Assembly: GCF_042139015.1 (NCBI RefSeq)
Contig: NZ_JBHIKY010000013.1
Span: forward strand, 34,315 to 98,314
Length of the DNA stretch: 64,000 nucleotides
From: JBHIKY01 sp042139015
GTDB taxonomy: Bacteria > Bacillota > Bacilli > Bacillales > Marinococcaceae
Reading direction: 5' to 3'
The notes under the pieces are model-generated. The model was given only the letters and a program-made list of their open reading frames with translations. It was not told where the DNA came from and made no database searches. Within the stretch, counting starts at the first letter, position 1. Each line of letters starts with the position of its first letter. Below are positions 61,496 through 64,000 of this stretch, piece after piece. Both the position numbers and the translations under genes were made by a program.

Positions 61496-62728
61496 TTAAG
61501 CATTGTCTTCACTTTCACCTAAAGACAATGTTATTTTTTGTTTTTCTCCATCCCGATAAAGGGTGACGTCCATCTCTTCATCTGCTTCTTTATGAGTGTA
61601 TAAATATTGACGCAGCTGCGCGGTTGTTTCGATCACTTCACCATCCAGCTCCGTAATGACATCCATTTCCTGCAGCCCGGATTCTGATGCAGCTGAATTC
61701 GGCTGTACTCCTTGAATTACTGCCCCGGTTGTCACATCCTCCGGCAGATTCAGTGGCTGCTGGTATTGCTGGGGAATAGATGTTAAATCTAGCAACTGAA
61801 CTCCGATGGACGGCCGGGCTACCTCTCCGACGTTTTCTAAGTCTTCAATAATCGGCAGCGCGCTGTTAGCTGGAATGGCTAAGCCGATACCTTCCACGGC
61901 GCTTTCGGTAATTTTCATGGAATTAATTCCGATAACCTGGCCTTGAGAGTTGATTAGAGCACCTCCGCTGTTCCCTGGATTAATGGCAGCGTCTGTCTGA
62001 ATGACCTCTGATTCCCAATCATCAACTCCGTCCTGGTTAACATCCACCGGTACGGATCTCTCAGTACCGGAAATAACACCCGTGGTGACGGAACCTGAGA
62101 ATTGCTCACCAAGGGGGTTGCCGATCGCAATAACCGCTTCACCAGCTGTTAAGGCAGAAGAATCACCAAATTCAGCAACATTTCCAACTGCCTCACTGTC
62201 CATCTTTAGTACAGCCAGGTCCGTCCATACATCAGCACCGACAAGCTCTGCTTCTTTTTTCGTTCCATCAGACAGTGTAACTTCAATCTGGTCGGCTCCA
62301 TCTATAACGTGGTTGTTCGTTACGACAAAAGCAGAATCCCCTTCTTTCTTATAAACGACTCCCGAGCCGGCACCGGCTTCCTGACCTTCTCCTTCTTCCG
62401 TATCCTGGGATTGGCCGGGAAACATTCCGTTCTGAGAATTATTTTCTTGTATATTCGCTACCCCGACTACTGCATCCCGTGACTTTTCTACAGCATCTGT
62501 AACATCAGAATTCACATCATAGGAGACAGTTTCTGTGTTGGCACTCGCTTCCTGATCCGGGCTCCTGTCCTCTGCAGCATCTGTAAAAGGAAGTTGTGAG
62601 CTGAACATAAATACAACTACCGCCCCAGCTAGAAATCCTGCGAAGCTGGATAGAAAATAACCACTTTTTTTCTTTTTATCCTGAACTGCTTCCTCTCTTT
62701 TTGATCCTCCATAATTATTATAATAGCC
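61496..62728 (-). CDS. HtrA-like membrane-anchored serine protease (S1C, PDZ)
   Basis: 410 aa from GTG 62728, which reads MGYYNNYGG and has AGGAGGGG nine bases before; GTG 62740 is too close to it. Cytoplasmic lead (1-27), one membrane span (about 28-50), acidic linker, then a trypsin-like domain with catalytic His in VTNNHVIDGAD, Asp in DLAVLKM and Ser in INPGNSGGALI, and one PDZ domain (about residues 300-395). Degrades or refolds damaged envelope proteins. Related to B. subtilis HtrA/HtrB/YyxA; which one cannot be decided. Confidence 0.9.
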   Translation of the reverse strand, partial: GYYNNYGGSKREEAVQDKKKKSGYFLSSFAGFLAGAVVVFMFSSQLPFTDAAEDRSPDQEASANTETVSYDVNSDVTDAVEKSRDAVVGVANIQENNSQNGMFPGQSQDTEEGEGQEAGAGSGVVYKKEGDSAFVVTNNHVIDGADQIEVTLSDGTKKEAELVGADVWTDLAVLKMDSEAVGNVAEFGDSSALTAGEAVIAIGNPLGEQFSGSVTTGVISGTERSVPVDVNQDGVDDWESEVIQTDAAINPGNSGGALINSQGQVIGINSMKITESAVEGIGLAIPANSALPIIEDLENVGEVARPSIGVQLLDLTSIPQQYQQPLNLPEDVTTGAVIQGVQPNSAASESGLQEMDVITELDGEVIETTAQLRQYLYTHKEADEEMDVTLYRDGEKQKITLSLGESEDNA

Positions 62729-63068
62729 CACGGGACTCACCCCTCCTGTACGTTTTCCTTTCGTTGTTTATAGATTACTCGTTAATTATGATCAAACTAT
62801 GAACAAGGTGTTAAACTTTTTCGTTAAAATGTGAATAAAGTAAAAAATGACTGTGAAAATTTATACGGCGTGGTAGACGCGGACAGGAGATCCGTTAATT
62901 TATTTAAATTAGATAATTTCTAATGATTGGCGGACATTAGGTTCGCTAATTGCCTAAATGGAGCGGTAATTGGCATTCATTTTGGCCAATAGCGGAAGTC
63001 ATGCTGTTAGTATGATTGGTAGACACCTCTATAACGGAATGGCATCATCATACCAAGGAGGGGTTCAC
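62729..63068. other. Region between htrA-like gene and IS3 element with nested repeats
   Basis: 340 bases without a gene. Direct repeats GCGGACAGGAGATCCGTTAAT (62879-62899) and GCGGACATTAGGTTCGCTAAT (62930-62950), written here by their first 20-odd bases, are followed by AATTGGC/GCCAAT inverted arms (62968-62990). The left end of the IS must lie in this stretch, but its exact terminal repeat could not be fixed. Confidence 0.4.
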
Positions 63069-63392
63069 ATGGGTGAACAACGGCAACGTTATAGTGAAAA
63101 ATTCAAAAAAGAAACGGTTCGATTTGTCCAGGAACAACGACAAAAGAAATCGATGACAGATATTGCGGAGGAACTGCACCTTCCATCGAGTTGTCTGTAC
63201 GAATGGATGAAGCTGTACAGGGAATTTGAACATGAACCAGTGACCAGTGAAGAACGTTTTCGTCAAATGGAACAAGAGCTGCATAAAAAGGAACGGGAAT
63301 TACAGAAGAAAGAGCGAGAAATCGATGATTACAAGGAACAACTCGCCATTGTAAAAAAGGCGGTGCATGTCTTCAGCAACCAAAAATCGTGA
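63069..63392 (+). CDS. IS3-family transposase OrfA
   Basis: 107 aa from ATG 63069 after AAGGAGGGG. Helix-turn-helix RYSEKFKKETVRFVQEQRQK and MTDIAEELHLPSSCLYEWMK, then a leucine/charged coiled coil (about residues 60-98). Stops at 63390-63392 just after an A5 run (CAA AAA T) suited to -1 frameshifting into orfB. Confidence 0.9.
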   Translation: MGEQRQRYSEKFKKETVRFVQEQRQKKSMTDIAEELHLPSSCLYEWMKLYREFEHEPVTSEERFRQMEQELHKKERELQKKEREIDDYKEQLAIVKKAVHVFSNQKS

Positions 63393-64000
63393 GGTTTTGT
63401 TTCATCGAAAATCATCGCTCCACATTTTCGGTGAAGAAGATGTGTAAGGTGTTAAAAGTCTCCCGGAGTGGTTATTTCAAATGGCGGAATCATAAGCCCA
63501 GCCGGCAGGAACAGTGGAAACAGGCGATTCAGGAACGGATTACGTATCATTTTCATGATTCAGAGAAACGGTATGGCAGCCCGAAGATCACCCATCTTCT
63601 GCGAAAGGAAGGGTATACGATTTCCGAGCGGACGGTAGGGCTGTACATGAAGGCGCTTGGACTGCGTTCCTGCGTCGTGAAGAAATTCAAGCCGGCCACC
63701 ACCGACGCCAACCATAACCAGCCAGTCGCTCCCAACCGGTTAAATCAACAATTTAAGACAACAGCCCCGAACAAAGTCTGGATGGCCGATATCACGTACA
63801 TTCCCTGTCGGGAAGGAAGATTGTATTTGGCAACGATTCTTGATCTATACACCCGGGAAGTGGTGGGATGGCGCTTATACCGTCATATGAGAAACCACCT
63901 GGTGCTGGATGCCCTGGAAGACGCGCATGAAGCGAAGAAGCCGCCCGAAGGACTGCTTCATCACTCCGACCGAGGCAAACAATATGCCTCGCATGAGTAC
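63386..64000 (+). CDS. IS3-family transposase OrfB, integrase domain (C-terminus outside window)
   Basis: Reads from the A-rich slip site as IVRFCFIENHRSTFSVKKMC, then VLKVSRSGYFKW, RYGSPKITHLLRKEGYTISERTVG, and the DDE core with the first Asp in VWMADITYIP and the second in LLHHSDRGKQYAS. The third catalytic Glu is beyond the window. Frame is -1 relative to orfA; a GTG at 63389 is an alternative own start. Confidence 0.85.
   Translation, partial: MVRFCFIENHRSTFSVKKMCKVLKVSRSGYFKWRNHKPSRQEQWKQAIQERITYHFHDSEKRYGSPKITHLLRKEGYTISERTVGLYMKALGLRSCVVKKFKPATTDANHNQPVAPNRLNQQFKTTAPNKVWMADITYIPCREGRLYLATILDLYTREVVGWRLYRHMRNHLVLDALEDAHEAKKPPEGLLHHSDRGKQYASHEY

Larger units (their letters stand above)
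63000..64000 (+). mobile_element. IS3-family insertion sequence, left part (cut by window end; left boundary approximate)
   Basis: Two overlapping frames, orfA and orfB, in the -1 arrangement typical of IS3 elements. The right end and part of orfB lie outside the window. Confidence 0.8.

Noticed and set aside
1..64000. CRISPR arrays, tRNA or rRNA genes, prophage or toxin-antitoxin modules
   Set aside because: None could be recognised in the window; the only mobile element seen is the IS3 element at the right end.

Overview
The window looks like chromosomal DNA of an endospore-forming Bacillaceae species, probably a salt- or alkali-adapted one. Support for this: B. subtilis-type gene sets (puc purine catabolism, aco acetoin catabolism, ywrD-ywrB-ywrA, yesL, ywbE, HU), the futalosine menaquinone genes mqnB/mqnD, a BclA-like collagen protein, AGGAGG ribosome binding sites with several GTG/TTG starts, and very acidic exported proteins (the iron and sugar binding lipoproteins and the HtrA protease). 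No rRNA, tRNA or CRISPR array was seen.

Layout. (1) 1-5280: L-fucose catabolism by the non-phosphorylating route: a partial FucU/RbsD mutarotase, an SDR dehydrogenase, a LacI regulator, an L-fuconolactonase-type amidohydrolase and a GH95 alpha-L-fucosidase, with two near-identical palindromic operators. (2) 5356-9461: YesL-type membrane protein, alpha/beta hydrolase, TIM-barrel isomerase, and a YfcC/DcuC-type carrier. (3) 9816-34397: purine salvage and degradation: pucF, pucG, a ywrD-ywrB-ywrA-like insert (gamma-glutamyltransferase and split chromate transporter), pucR, a urate/xanthine permease, pucL and pucM on the plus strand; an AT-rich sugar ABC importer (20929-23996) in the middle; then on the minus strand allB, DUF2294, an amidohydrolase and pucA-E. 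Divergent from allB is an NCS1 allantoin permease gene broken by one in-frame stop codon. (4) 34591-39118: ROK-regulated sugar ABC importer followed by the remains of a GH38 alpha-mannosidase. (5) 39285-43163: Fur-box-controlled siderophore ABC importer. (6) 43400-46561: FAD monooxygenase, HU, XRE regulator and two small membrane proteins. (7) 46758-48240: mqnB-mqnD. (8) 48345-55300: acoABCL with acoR; the intergenic region has a sigma-54 promoter, an inverted-repeat activator site, a cre site and the acoR terminator; a 2,3-butanediol dehydrogenase remnant follows acoL. (9) 55470-57785: ABC-2 drug-type exporter and divergent MarR regulator around a perfect 22-bp palindrome. (10) 57873-64000: lipase-like protein, duplicated collagen-like genes (first copy broken), ywbE, HtrA protease, and the left part of an IS3-family element cut by the window end.

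How it works together. Regions 3, 4 and 8 form a scavenging locus for purines, mannosides/other sugars and acetoin. cre-like sites lie in front of both sugar importers, acoA and acoR, which points to CcpA carbon catabolite control. Neither sugar importer has its own ATPase, so both probably use a shared MsmX-type ATPase encoded elsewhere. The most notable items are: a long leader with a strong intrinsic terminator in front of the pucA-E operon (candidate attenuator or riboswitch), three decayed genes (allantoin permease, alpha-mannosidase, butanediol dehydrogenase) each next to an intact partner pathway, and the duplicated collagen gene.
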